Source of the DNA: Ascaris suum
Lineage: Eukaryota; Nematoda; Chromadorea; Rhabditida; Ascarididae
Assembly (NCBI GenBank): GCA_013433145.1
Contig: CM024189.1
Location: 2,170,001 to 2,234,000, forward strand
Reading direction: 5' to 3'
DNA length: 64,000 nt
Every line of letters begins with the position of its first letter. The first letter of the stretch is position 1. Of the stretch, positions 41,256 through 55,700 are shown piece after piece. The position numbers and the translations under genes were made by a program. The notes beneath the pieces were generated by a model that worked only from the letters and a program-made list of their open reading frames with translations, had not been told where the DNA came from and searched no databases.

Positions 41256-44200
41256 AACTTTATCAGTTAAATCGCTCTTCTAAGGCTTGTACAAGATAGT
41301 GGCAGCAATATGTTGAAAACGTTGCTAACAGCAGTACACTTCACAGACAGAAACTATTCTTCGCGAATACGCCAAGCAAAGCGTTCAATTCAGCGAACTT
41401 CCAAGTGTGGGAACGACGTCTGCTTCCTGCAAAAACGTAACTTTTAATGTGTCATCTAATGGCATATATCACTGTGGGTGATAGAGAATCGGGTGAACAT
41501 ATATTTTTAGACAGCAAAAAATTATCATTTTAGAAATATTCCAAAGAAAAGAAAAGAAATCACATTCCAAAAGGAATGCAAAACAATTCAAAGGAACGAT
41601 GACGCAGAGCTATGAAGTAACAGTACTCTAGTTATCAATGAAAATGAAATTGTTTAGCCGGAAAACAAAACTTCTTTTAGCATATTGCCATAATGAGAGT
41701 GAAATACTTGAAACGAAAGAAATAACGCAGAATGTTTTATAAAGAGCTGAACTCGTGACTATGAAAAACACAACGCTTTTTGAAGCGTTAATATGCACTA
41801 AAAACAACCACATAGGGCAAAATTCCAACCTATGAACGGGCAATTAAAGGACCAACGAAATAATAAATAAAGGCGAAATAAATCATCAAATGAATAAAGG
41901 CCCAAATAGGTCTTCATGTTGAAGACATTTATGATTCTATGAAAGTGAATATTAAATTAGGTTAACGCAAAAGGATTTTTGATATCATTTCAGTGCTATA
42001 TGATCGGCATAGTAATGAAACGCTTGTGAACAATAGTCGACAGTATTTCGTAATGATAATATGTTAGATTCGCACCATTCTGGATCGTATGCGAATAAAA
42101 GAATAAGTAGTTAAGAAATGAGAGAGTGGAACAAATAGGAACAAGTAGGAATTTCATTATATCATCTGGAATTTTTTATTTTCTACTTTCATATTTTTTT
42201 GCTTATATGAATTATTGGACGTTGAAACATATTACTGCGACTGTCTGCATTAGGCTATAATCAGTGAAGAGTTGTTTAGTTCACCTGTTTAGTTCAATAC
42301 TCCTATGAATTGAAATCACTGTGCTTGTTACTTCATAACGTTTGAACTTTACAGTCATTCTAAGTTAAAGAAAAGAATGCTATTATCAATTTCACTATGT
42401 GATAATCTCTCAGAGAAACGACTTTCAATTTTTCAAAAATTTCCATGAAAACTTTCGAAATGTTTTGTTACCGCATCGACGTATTGCACTCTTCAAATTC
42501 CATGCGGGTCATCGTTTCGTCATTAGACGGTAACGTCTCTACTGAAGGACTGTTGTAACGCTGACAAAACGTCTTTCCAACAACTATTTCCCAATCAATT
42601 GCGCGCCGATAGATAAAATCTTCGAGAAATTTCACAGCATTGAAGAAAATTTCAAGCCGATTTTTCCCATACATCTTCGAGAAAATGTGAAAATAAACTT
42701 TCGATACGTTTCACTGCTTACGTTTCTTAGCAAACACTTCACATGAAAATTTAATTTTATTGTGTGGCATTTTTTCTATGTGTCGACGAACAATCCTAGT
42801 TGAGATACGATTCTCAGTGGGATTTGATACTTTTTTTTTTCAACTTTCACTCAACTTTTCACAAAATGATTGCCTCAACTACACTGCTAAAGCAGCAGTC
42901 ATGTCCATCGTTTGCAGTGCTTTATTTATCAAGGCAGAGCAGAAAACTAAGCAGGAAAAGTGTTTATTATGGCATATGTGAAAGTGGAGAAAATCAGAAC
43001 CATTTCTTCTACAGCCGTTTCCTCCCCCATCCCCTCTTCACCCTCATTTCGGATAGTTTTCAAAACTTCGTCTATAAGGTACTTGATTTATTCATCAATT
43101 TATGAATTATGGATTTTATGGTTGCCTATTTGTGGACCATTCACTTTTCGAAAAAAAAACGGTGAAAGTCAAAACTTGAAAACATATTGCCGAGGGTCAC
43201 TTTTGTCATTGCGGATTTGAAATTTGAGCGACAACGCTGTCTAACGATAATGACAGCGCCTAAGGCGCCGAAATTTCACGGTCTCACATCGGCTTTTTTC
43301 ATCACTTCTTCATAGATTTCAATTTTTTTTTGCATAAATATTGAATTTTATTTCCTTTTAATGCCCACTGACGAAATATTCGGCTTCTTCCGGTTTCTTA
43401 TCATTTTTCCCCTTCTTCCTAATCAGCCTATATTTGTGGCTAATCGTAATTAATCGAAAGAGAGAAAAAAAAACAACGAAAAATAGATCGCCTAAATAAA
43501 GCTGTAGCATGCATCGAAAAATCTGCAACACATTAGTACGTAAAAAATGCTGTATAATTGCGGTCGTTATTAGAGCATTTATAAGGTATTGTGAATTTTC
43601 CGTGTTCATAGATGAAATGCGACAAAATTTTTCAACTTCAATTGGCAATTTTAGTTAGGAAAAACCACTTGTAACATAAACCTTTTTGAGCGCTATGAAT
43701 ATATTCGAAAAGCAACAAAAATGGTTAAGTGTATCTGTAAACGACACAAAACTCGTGTCACAAATGTGCATTCTCTGTTTGTCGATCGAAATGACGCACA
43801 TTGATACCGAAGAACGAGATTCTTGAACGTGTTCTCTACTCAATGCCATCGATGCCTCATACATTTGACAACAAACTATTCCCCTCTATCTTTCATCATT
43901 GCTTAATAAACGTTTTTATCATTATATACATCAAATCGTTTCTTACAAATTATTTCATTAAATAAATGCGCATTCTTTGCATACGTCACCATAATCACAA
44001 CGATTTATGATGGATAAATGCTTTATTAAGCAAGGAATCTTGCTTAATATCACATCTCTCCATATCATAATCGTTGTCCGGATTTACTAAAAACGCTCAG
44101 CGTTCAATTATTAAAAAAACGAAATCAAGGCTTAACTTATCTTTGTTTGTACATTCAGCAAAATTTACGTTTATTGGATTAAAAAACGCATTCATAACGC

Positions 44201-46014
44201 GGAAGTATTAGGGAAATCTCTCTCAAGAGGCCAAAGAACGCAAAGAATTTATATGATAACCACTTGCGAACTTTTCTGCGCACCCTGAAATACACTAAAA
44301 ATTTCATGGAAGCAGTTACTGCTTCCAGAAAAAAGAAAAAATAACACAGCAAAATGTTACTAAATGGTGTGTGAGGTGTTTGTGCTGTGAAATTTTGAGC
44401 CGCATAGCTTTTGCACTCGAATCGGCCCCGTAAAACACGACCGTTTCATTTTCGGCTCACTAGTTGAACGAAACTTTAGATCATGAGAGGCAAAGGTTTC
44501 AGAAATGCGGTGGTGAATTCATTCAAAGACAAGCCTACGCTAAAAGAAGTGTTGACGGTCAAAAACAGAGCGATCGTAGCGTTCATAATTCACAGGTTGT
44601 ACAGTGAACATTTGTGTACACTCCCTTTTCGCTTGAATTGGTGATAAACTTAACAACAGACAGCTTTTCGCCCAAAGTTTCAAGAACCAGGCTTTCCTAG
44701 TTCATGTATGATTCTTTTTCAAATTACCTTCAAAATTCCCGAATTTTCGAAGCATTCGAAAAAATGAAGTGCGCGCTAAATAAAACAATGCGTGCCGGTC
44801 TAGCCCTTTAAAAGAATCGTTGAATTTATAAAACAGAAAATTCATGCAAAAATTTTGGCACCTTTATTGTGGAAGGTTTTGCTTTATACACGCTCGTTAG
44901 AAAGCGAGCAAGCGTTTATTTCTTCGTTGATTTCAGGGTTCACCAAAATTCGATGTAATATGAATAAAATTGCGGAAAGGTCTTTGAGAATGCAAAGAAA
45001 CGTCACATAAAAACGATGAATAACCAGCGGTTGACACATGACGTTTGAATACTAGCACGTATCACCATGATGGGCGCAATAGTATTGAAGGCGGCTGGCA
45101 TAATAGCAAACTTCATGAACGCCTAGATATAAATACAGTAAGCATTAATATTATTACTCTTATCATAATATAGGGATCGAAAAGAAATTGTGACAACTTG
45201 TTCGTTACAAGCACCTACAAATTTCTTATCTCACTCTCCAATAACGATTACCAGAATATATAGAACGCGTGGTCAATGTTTCGTAATATATGCCATAATA
45301 GAAGAAATCAATTGTTTGAGAATAAACGTTCAAATGAGAGAGAAGTTGCTCGACGAATAGAATTTCCAACGGAGCTGGTATTTCTGACAGCTAGTGACAG
45401 CCGGTCAAGGAAAGACGCCGCGTTACGCTCGTTACAAAGTTCTCCACGCAGGTAATAACAAGTAGCCGACGTTAGAGACTGCACTCAAAATCAGCTCCAT
45501 CGTTGCTTGTACATTAAACGGTGTTTTATTCTATTTCATAAACCCCAATGACGTTCATGCGAGGTTTCAAAACTTTTTTTTTTCGGAAATGACTGATTGC
45601 ATTCACAAAAACTTCAGCGCAATGAAACATAGGAAGTTGTTCGAATTCGACTTTCTCCTGAGCAGAGCAAACTTCAGCGACAACTACAAAGGACAAATCA
45701 CAAAGTGGCTGGTCACTAATGGCACAGACTGATCACAGCGAGTTGAAAAGGAGAACTTTTCGGCTAGGAGCTCATATGAGCGAAAAGGGGGTGAAGCGTA
45801 GAGCGGGAGAGAAGGAGGCTTAAGTCGGAGATGGGGAATTAGGTTTTTGCTAATCAACAATACATAAAAGTGCTGTGTTGTTACCGAGAAACGCTTTCAA
45901 GAATGTGCATATTTTCGGCGAATAGCTAACGCGCTAATATTGCTAACGAATTAGGCCAATGTATCACGTTTCTCATGAATATTGCTTAAGAGGGTTGAAT
46001 TTGGTGTGAACGTA
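41256..46014. other. Gene-poor stretch
   Basis: AT-rich DNA with chance-level ORFs; nothing recognised. Confidence 0.55.
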
Positions 46015-46641
46015 CTAGTAATGATATTTATAACACAGTAGGATTGCCTTGCTTGAAGCAACACAAAATTCATCGCAAAAATCTCCACACCAGTACAGAA
46101 CGCAGAAGTCGCGGCTCGCCAAGATAGCGCATTGTTTCGGAACTAACCTGGCATCTATGGATGTTGGCGCCACACCACAGAACTTATTTCTTGCCAAATA
46201 CAAACAATATGGAAGAGTATTACATTTTTCAAAGTTTTTAAGTAATCTATGGGAAAAGCGCATAAGCAAACTGTGATAAGGACGGTACTTTCTTCTGAGC
46301 ACAAGGAAGAGCAACCGGAAATTGTAAATAGCAATTGAGCTGATAGCAGTGAGCATAACTTTTTGCAACGGGTCTTTGTAATGCGGAAATTTGAGGAATA
46401 TCTGCATCCCTTCTTGAGAAGTTGACCAATCAAGACGCAAAAACTCAACTGTAAAAGATGTGCTGTGAATGATTACCTGATGCAGATAGCGCAATAGATT
46501 TGGAATCACAAATGTAAACGTTTCTGTCCACTTTCTAAAGCACTTCTGAATGTTCACGCTAGTGGTCATTCTATTAACTACATAAGGAATTTTGGAACGA
46601 ATCAAAATAGGACTACTGGACGACAACAAAGTGGTCAACAA
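46015..46641 (-). CDS. Unrecognised 208-codon ORF, hypothetical
   Basis: An uninterrupted reading frame from a TTG-initiated point to TAA, open also for a dozen or more codons upstream. It is one of the longest ORFs in the window and, unlike the similar-length one in fasn-1, it does not overlap a known exon. A stretch this long is unlikely by chance at this base composition. The product is hydrophobic and basic, with segments such as WTETFTFVIPNLLRYLHQ and MLTAISSIAIYNFRLLFLVL that could be membrane helices. Cys-rich C-terminus. No ATG start, no family recognised, and other frames are partly open too. It could be a large exon, a relic or chance. Confidence 0.25.
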   Translation of the reverse strand: MLTTLLSSSSPILIRSKIPYVVNRMTTSVNIQKCFRKWTETFTFVIPNLLRYLHQVIIHSTSFTVEFLRLDWSTSQEGMQIFLKFPHYKDPLQKVMLTAISSIAIYNFRLLFLVLRRKYRPYHSLLMRFSHRLLKNFEKCNTLPYCLYLARNKFCGVAPTSIDARLVPKQCAILASRDFCVLYWCGDFCDEFCVASSKAILLCYKYHY

Positions 46642-46938
46642 AATAGGTGAAGGGTCAACGATGGCGAGTAATAAGCATACGTCGTAACTTGCCTAGCCGT
46701 CGCGTTTAATTAACCAATGTGAGCTCATCGATTATGCAACAGGAAAATACCGGCTGACAAAACTTCAGTGCGATACCACTGACCAGGAGCATACATAATT
46801 AATAAAACGCGGTAGACTGCAAAAAAAAACGGCCGAAGGCGGTGTGCTAAATCGGGTTACAGCGTACAGCAATCTAGTAAGCTGGAAGTGGACGGCAGAG
46901 ACGTCAAGAGAGGATTAGCGATGACGATGGTGAGCTAA

Positions 46939-47471
46939 TTGGGAGAAACCAATCGCAGCCGTTTCCCTCCTCCAGGAAGCTGCATATTGGTCGTGCAAAA
47001 AAGTTTATTATTCATCGGTATTCAGCGCTCAGAACTACCAACTAATGTCGCCAACGACATGCGCGCGCATCTGCAAAAACGCTCAATGACTGCTCGTGAA
47101 AAATTGAAAAAAACTAGCCGGCAAAATCGGCACATGCTGAACGAGGCGAAACGAGAAACAGTGCTTCACGGAGAGAAGTGCACCTCACATAACGCAGCGC
47201 TCGCCGACAGAGATGCGAATACCGATTGTTAGAGGATACTGTCAGCGAAAAGATCGTAGCCGCCGCACTAGAGAGTATGTTCCGAGCCGAGAAACAGGCG
47301 GAAAGTGGTTCTACGAGATTCTTACACACAGGTAATAAATTCGACAGTTTGGAAGTGTTGCACTTGAAAGAGAAAGTCGTCAATTTGAATTTGATGCGAC
47401 CAGTCCAATGGATTTTTCGTAAATCCTTCAAAGATGGAACAAATTGGCGGAAATGTGGCATCGACGGCTGA
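46939..47471 (+). pseudogene. Possible frameshifted or spliced ORF, unknown
   Basis: The plus strand is open from an ATG at 46939 to 47232 with a charged segment (MTAREKLKKTSRQNRH). A second frame, 47193-47471, continues in the same style (LLEDTVSEKIVAAALESMF). A one-base shift near 47200 would join them into a helical, charged protein of about 175 residues. CACACAG|GTAATA at 47331 is a good donor inside the second frame. The minus strand is open for 139 codons over the same area, so the assignment is weak. Confidence 0.2.
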
Positions 47472-50400
47472 TAAGGACAAGAAATCTTGTTGCTGACAGC
47501 GGCGTTCGAGTGCGCAACTAGCTTGCTTTTCACAGTGCAATCGCCGTTAGGGCGACATGGCGAGCGCCAAGCACTACTGGTGACGTCAAATTGATACTGT
47601 TAACCGTTGAAGCAGCTCGTATAATTGCACAATCGGTAGTCGGCAAGAATGCACTCTAGCTACCTTAAGAGGTTAGGTGCTGATAGACTTATGTTCACAG
47701 GTGGGTTTTTAGTTTGGCAGTGTGTTCATCGTGCTCACGCCCCTCCCCCCTTCTCCCATCCTCTCTCTCGTTCATTCTTCCTCCTCCTGATGAGATGATT
47801 ACTGGTCATAGGCGATACCATTGTTCTGAGAGCAAAATTTTTCTTTTTTCCCGTCAATGACTGCAACAACGTCAGGTTACGAAATCCGTTAGTAACACTG
47901 ATTGATGTAATATACATACAATCAATTAGGACAGTAACAAAACACAAAAGTCGAAACATCAAGTGCAGTCAAAAGGAGTGTTTTGAGTGCGGACAACCTT
48001 CAACATCGTTTTATAAGGACATGAAAACACGCATGAGAAGTTGCAATCAGCGTAGAAATGCGCAAAGAACAACTAGCTAACCAGCTTTTTATTAGCGCAA
48101 TCGGTTTCGTTGCACGAAAAGCAGTGGACTCAGATCAACTCGAAGCGTCTCATATGTGACATCTATTGACGATAAATCGCATCGTCGCTCAAACTTCAAC
48201 TTCTTGAAATATTTGATGACGTTTTAATGGCGGTGCACTGTTTTCCGCTTTATCGGTACAGCTGACGGAGTAATACAGCTCTACGTTAATGAGTTCATTG
48301 CGAAGTGCGAAATAAATTTTATTATGCGTTATGCGAAACTTTTAATTAACGCTCTTGAAGCAATAAAATTGATCCTTTCAACGTGCATTATATATATAGG
48401 AGTTTACAGACTCTCGAACAGCTAACAGAGTCATAGAGGGTGAATAGTGTGAAAAGGCAGAAGGAGGAAGGGGTGCCGATAGTAGAGAGACAACTGGGGA
48501 GCGAGCGTGTGGAATTAACGATGCGCAAGGAAAAGTTAATGCACCACAATTGCATGAAATCCAGTGCAAAATATTGGTGAAGACGTTGAAATTTGAATGT
48601 ACGAAAGTTAATCGGAAATGCATTGCACGAACATCGAATCTATTAAAAATAATTGGATGGGCATTTAAAATCATCGGATACCTTAAGATAGCCGACATCA
48701 TATTGTGTGCATTATCATTTTTTTTAAACCCTATCGCTCAGCACAACGCAAATGTCTTCATTTAATATCTCAAGCAAGCTTAAAATGTGCCACGAACCTC
48801 AGTGCGAATTTGGGAATAAGTGCGTTCTTAGATGGATCAACGGTGGTGAGAAAATGTGCATCAGACGTTCAGCCTAGAATAAATTCCTCGATGTTTCAGA
48901 AGTTTAAATGGCGTGCAATCCGATCATCTCAAAATTAGGGAGGATGAAAAACGGTAAGTTAATGCGACGCCGAAACCAGAAGACAAGTTGGCGGATTGCA
49001 ATGGGTTTGCAATGTGCGGTCACCATCAACGCAAATGCTCCGAAATTACAAAGATGTTCGGACGATGTCGTTTCGACGCAAAGTGACACCAAATTTTACT
49101 CTGATTTCATCGCTCATTTGTTGCATCGCAGTTGTCACTCATTTTTGCTCACATATCACTTCCATTTTGAGGAAACGTTATACTGCAAAAAAAGTTCCTA
49201 AAGAAAGCACCCTAAACTCTTTCATACGATCTTCCTCACAGGAAACATTTTAAAGTAATATGAACAAGAATGCCGATTGGAGTCGACTGCATCGATCTAT
49301 CAGCTGCTGTTTCGACAACGAAACCACTGAACATAACTTGACTAATTCTTTCGTCTCAGGTCTTTCTTTCTCTCTTAACAGACTGCCCATTTTTTTTCGA
49401 TGTCGCCATAAGCTGTTCGCTCACCTGGTACTATTCATCCGCAAGATTGTTCCACCAATGATCTCCATGAAATAGTGAACATTTTGTGTTGTTCCCCCAT
49501 TGTTCCATATTGGCATCCTCTATTCCATGCCCTCGTTTGCCATCGGCGTTTTATACCTTAGAGGTGGTCAGGCATATTGCACTAACCGCAGTCTATTCCA
49601 CTCATCACTTTTACAGATCTTCAGTGTCCGTCCTGCTTCTCTGCTAGCTCCATGGTTTCGCTTTCGATAATACTGTTGTAGAACCGTGGAAAGAAAGAAG
49701 CTGACACTGATTACCTTGTTGGACGTTGCTCCGAGAGTTTATTCGATAAAGTTCAGGTGCATCATTCAGCTCTGATCTCTTTCGTATTTCGCAATGCAAA
49801 TCTTAATGCATATCGACTGCATTTCTTGGCTTGTCATTTATCTCCTCATTTTTCTCCAGAAATCAATGTTCATGATTTTTCGAGGCGTTTCATTGCATGC
49901 ACTTACTTTAAAAACGTTTCAATTTCAGGAAAATAGCCATAGTGTTCCTGCTCAGCGTCTGCTGCAATTCTCACAACCGTCTGAGATTTTGAACGATTAG
50001 TACGATGCCATTAGGAAACTATGATGGTTGTTGAACTTCCATTGATTTCACTCTGGCACTATAGTCTCGTATCAAAAAATGATAAGCATTGAAAAGAGAT
50101 GAAATTACAATGCAAAGGAAAAAAATCTTCAAAAATTTAAGAAACGAATGTGGAAAATCGGTTGCAGAAAACATGAAAGCTCATTTTGTTCGATAACTTC
50201 GTAACATAATTATTTACTTCGACGATAGGATTACTTGACGAATAGATGTAGCAATTCAAAAATTCCATTGCGAAAAAAATTGACTCATATGCAAATATTC
50301 AAATGCTTCTAATTACTATTGAGAAATATTGCTCATATATAGGCAATAAGATGCATTACTTCATGATTGCAATGCCGTTAATTCAAAAATAGGCGATCAT

Positions 50401-52675
50401 ATATGATGGCAAGACGTCTCATTTCGATATGCGTTGTATACAAAAATATTTCGAGTAGTTCATTTAACAAAATACTTGTGAGTATAAATCAAAAATCTCC
50501 CAGAGCTTTGGAGCATTTTGTGGGATTTCGTACTAAAGAATGCGATTATTGAATAGAATTACTTTTTCAGAAGAAATTCCTCCATTGTAAAACAAAAACG
50601 AAAAATCCGTATTCATCAATAAAAACGATCAAATATGGCAATGGATAAGCTTTGCTTAACCCTCGGATAAATAAGCTTAATCTTCGCAATTGTTCTTCAA
50701 AAAATGACAACAACAAACGCTAACAATTGGACAGAAATGTGAAAATTGTTTGCCACTTATGAGCTTCACATCATGACATTTCTATTCGCATGCCTTCGTT
50801 TCATTTTCAGGTGTGAGAAAAGATGCTGTCTACCTTTAGTTATTCAAGAAGACTACCTAATAATGAAACTGAAAGATACGACCAGAATGCCGATAAATGA
50901 AAGTTGAAAACATTGAAGTGGCATAGTGCCTAAGGTGCGCACTACGTATATTGTCATAAGCGAGACCGTAATTTATTGGACGCTGTCTAGACAGCAATAG
51001 GGCAAACGAGACTTTGCTAACAACACCGTATCGTAGTTTGCTTATTGGTGGAAAGGGAAAGTAAGTCAGCCGTTCCTAAGTACGTTCGCCGAGAGTGTTT
51101 ACTTACGGGTCGCATCTTCTGTGGTAGGCCCTGATTTGAGCCAACGTGTGACTGATTAAATGAGCGTAAAAACGTCAACAACGTTGTGGAAATTTTCGGT
51201 GCTATTTCCGGTGAATGAAAAACTCAAAAACGAAAAATTCACTGGAAGAAAACAGAAAAGTGGAGGTGTTAGCATCATATGAAAAGAGATGGAATTATCA
51301 GCGAGACACTGGTGGTGAGTATAAGTCAAGGTGGAGTCATAAGCGAAAAGATATGGAGTCATAAGCGACGGCAGATCATATACCAGACACATATGTGTTC
51401 GTTTTGGAGAGGGGATATGTTGGCGATCGAGGCCAGTGGGGCCGTAACGAGAGGAAAAAGGCTCGGTTCAAGGTTAACGTTTCTCTCTCGCTTTCGCCGA
51501 CAATGTACGATCATCCACACCATTATTTTGTTTGTATCGTCCCCATGAAAACTGAAGCATTTACTTACCGGCTTTTTTCATATTCAGCAAATTCGTTTCG
51601 TAGTGCTCATCGCCTCACTTATTGAGCAACAATTCAGCTTCATGCTCGAATAAAAACTTTACGATTGTTTGCTACGAAGTTTATGTTTTGCGTTCACTAA
51701 TTTTCCACACACTCATTGTCTACACAATATTATGAATGCCGTAAACGTCCATGCAGAAATTGTACAACTGAATCTTCATCTCTAAGGTAGGCTTAATGAT
51801 CGCTTTGTTCGTCTACTGTTGCTATACGTCAATCTCCACAGCATAGGCGGATACTATATTCACGATCGAAAGCACGGCTCTTCCCTATCTAAAAGAAGTT
51901 GGACATTAATAGAGCTTACTCGGCGCGTAGAAAATATTCATTTTAATCAACTTTGCACTTAAGACAGCTAAAATAAGCGATAGTATTTCCTTTGGACATT
52001 TATCGAAAGAATTCCTTTTTTTTCAGTACTTTCATGTGAAAAATTTTATCCGCCCATTTCCTTATGATATCACTTTTCCGATTTCAGAGTCGTATCTGAC
52101 TGCGTTGTGACGTGACGTCACCACGAGAAATTCCTCGCTAAGATGAGAACTTAGGCGATTATTAGAAATCATTCGCCGCTTTTTTATCCCGACAAATCTA
52201 GATTCGCTTTTTCAGCGCCATTAAAATGCGACGATGCTATCAATAACAGCCGAGAGCTTTTACTTGTTACTGCGCAAATATCTATTATTGGCTAACAAGT
52301 TATGCATACAAGCAGTGTATACTCCATAGGCGATCAGAATTGAGGACTGCACACTGTATAGGGTAATTCTCGTAATAATGGACGAGCAAGAAATAAAAGT
52401 GAAGTCGGCTTATTAAAAAAATCTTCCTTCTAGAAAATTCTATTGATTTGCAATGCATATAGATAGTCTCTTAGTAAAACAACATCAATAGAATTCACTT
52501 GACAATTTTAAAGCATATGATTACGCTCAAACACTTCATTATGGATAGTGGGTCACTAACCTTCTTAGCAAGTAAAATCATTGTTCAACTTAAATAATAG
52601 ATTTAGTTAGATTCAAATGATAAAAAATTTTGCTATGTTCGTGTACGTTTTACGTGTTTTTTCGTTGTTTTATTA

Positions 52676-52711
52676 GGGGTGGGGGGGGGGGGGGGGGGGG
52701 GGGGGGAGGGA
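52676..52711. repeat. Homopolymer G tract (26 nt core)
   Basis: GGGGT followed by 26 uninterrupted G (52681-52706), then AGGGAG, in gene-poor AT-rich DNA. Confidence 0.9.
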
Positions 52712-55700
52712 GCGGACAGATGCCTATGAAAGTCCGAGCGACATATGCTGTTCGAAAAAGCGATCGCCACCTCTAGCGGTTTAGCACTGTGGAACAGTCA
52801 AATAGTTTAAATGTTTCATATCTGCCAAATAATTTGAGCCTATTCGACCTCTGCCCAGGAAATAGCATCACCGGCATATAAATCGAGGCTCTGAACAAAT
52901 TTATGAAATGTATAGCAGTTATAGATGAGCAGGTCTAGTAGATATTATTGCATTGGATAAAGTTGTCTTTGAAATACGGAATGAAGAGTTTTGATTTGTT
53001 AGCACTGGAAGATATACCCATGTTAAAACTTGCAAACATAATGCGTCTACTGTTACACATCCCGCAATTCCTTGTTTTCAGATACTAATACTTCATTTAA
53101 TAAAGACAAGTTATAAGTTAGAGAAAAAACAGTAGAAGTACCCTTTCGTGAAAGCAAATATTCATTAGGTTATAAAAACTATGCCTTGCATAAATTGTAA
53201 GCAAATGGTAAAAATGAGAAAGCATGCAAGAATAGCCGATGATAATGTGATAATTCCATTCGACCGCAAGCAGTTGATGTAATAAAATGTACGAAATAAC
53301 TCAAGCTTTAATTGAAGATTTTTAATGAATGCCCAATTCGGTTGCTGTAGTCGTGATTCGCAAATAGCAATCGAGCGAATTCAAATTTCTAACTTTGAAC
53401 TTCAACTCCCTCAAATGTTCGGTCGCTCTGCAATGCTCAATTCCTCAAAATGGCGTCGCTCGACCAAACGATATGTATTGCCGAAAATGTGCTTTCCCCC
53501 TATCCGAGCAAATCTCTTTCTATCCCATTCTCTACGTCTCAGAGAGCATGAATATCAAAAGAAATTCACTGTATAAGAATTAGGGGCATTTTCTTTTCCG
53601 TCCATAACTTCTATGAAGTTAAAAAAATGGAGGTGAGAAAGAAATGAAAAACGTTGGGAGGACCTATGAAGTGAGCGCTAGTTGCAATTTTTTTTTTCGT
53701 TCACATTAATACCACTAGAGAAATGATGAAAGCGTTGATCGTCGACAACAGAAAATGTTAGTGGAGAACAGATGACAAAATATCCATGGCGCCTTTTCCT
53801 GTTTTTCCTACCCATAAATTAATCGGCATTTTTTGAAATCATATTCTAAAGTCAAAATTTTTCGCAGATGAGGATATATTAGGACTGAATGCATGAAACA
53901 TGCTTTTCCCCGAAGTTTTCAGTTGTCCATATCGAAGTTTTTCATTCGTTTTAGTTAATCTCATGGTGAAATACTTATCTTCAAAAGTATAGTGGAATAG
54001 TAGTTCAGTGAATTTCAGCCAAAACTACATTTCATTATTAAATGATTTGAAGAGGTGAAAGGGGTCGTTTTAAGATCAGTTCACTTTCTGCAGTCTTTAC
54101 ACTGTTGACATGTCCTGTCAGTTGCTTCACCTCATCGAATTTTAGTGAAAAAATCGGTCTCTAATAATATTATGTTCCCTTATTGTTCGCTTTTGTGTGG
54201 ACATCTTTTGGAGAATGTTTTCTCCATTTCCTTGCCTTAGAATCCATCATGCATTACAGCAGAGCTGCCTTTACTGGAATGGGGTATATATTCAACTCGC
54301 AAGTCAAGGAAATGCTCCACAAATATTTCAATGACTCTTTTTCACATTGAACATGCCTATGTTCGTAAACTCCTCTGGATCACAAACACAGTTAGATTGC
54401 TTAATTCTTTTGGTTTTTAACATTATTAGTATTAATGGCAATCTAATAATTCACAAGTCTTCAACTGATGAAGAGTCTTCTTAGGAAGTGCTGGCTTTCA
54501 TCCGGTCAATATGTCTTAATTAGTTATCGCTTATGACTAAATATTTTCGAGGAACTTCCAGCAGATGAGCGGTCGTTAATTCGAGAGGATAAAATGAATC
54601 CATAGATGACAAAAGAATTTTTGCACCATGTATTGCGAATTTTAACGATATTGCTCTTGCCACACAAAATCTGAGACAGCGGAATTGCACAGAGCGTTAA
54701 TATCGGTCGAAATATCGAAGGGTCTACTTCGTTTTTGCTAATTTTACGTTTACTTTCATTTCAACATAGCGAATTTTTTTTCCGACGAGGAAAACCATGA
54801 GAGTGCTGCTACTCTAGTCAACTTACGTCAACTTCCCCGCTTCTTCTCTGCCTGGATATTGGACACTGATCATAGGCAACGCACATGAACAAAAACTAAG
54901 TGCAACTAATGACTTTTGCTTCGAAAGCTCGAAATTTTCTGTAGCTCTTCAAGGGCATATCCTCGGACTTCAATTTGCTGGCTGTTCGGTATAGATGACG
55001 GCCTGAAATGGATCATTGAAAAGGCTCCACATGTGACGAAGGTGACTTGAGGTTTTCGACGAGCGTTTTGGTATTAAAGGTTGAGCTGCTATGGTGTAAT
55101 ACGAGGGCATTCCGACATATCATATGGCAGGTGTGAAACTTAAAAAACACTACAACCCTCAAATCCTTATAATCCTTAAGAGGCATAGGTATTCGGAACT
55201 GTGGCATTAAATAGGCTTCATCTTCCTAGTTAAAATTTTCAACTCCCTCCATAGTTGGAGCTTACTTTCCATAGATCTGCAAGCTCACTTTGTTTGTTTG
55301 AGTCTTGAAAAATCGATCATTCGCTGACAGTAGTATTAACGGCTGTCCTGCGTCATCTCATTTGTGCGGAAACTGATTGACCGGAAATGGCTTCTTCGAA
55401 TGTACAAATGTGTCGTGGTATTTTTCTCGATATTTTTCAATGATGCGATGAGATCTCCTCGATTGAATATTTGGATAGATGTTTAGCAAAGTTTAGAAAT
55501 TAGCTTCATGAACTGTTTAAACTCGCTAGGCTAATTTTCATCGAAATTCATGATCGAATTAAAGGAAATGATTTAAATGGCCTATGAGAATGCTCAAACA
55601 TATTCTCGAGTGTAACGAGTAGAATGCGGTTTTTTTTTGTACTATAAAAAGAAACCTACTCATTATTGCTACCAGCCTGTAAAATCGGTACGTGCGTTGG

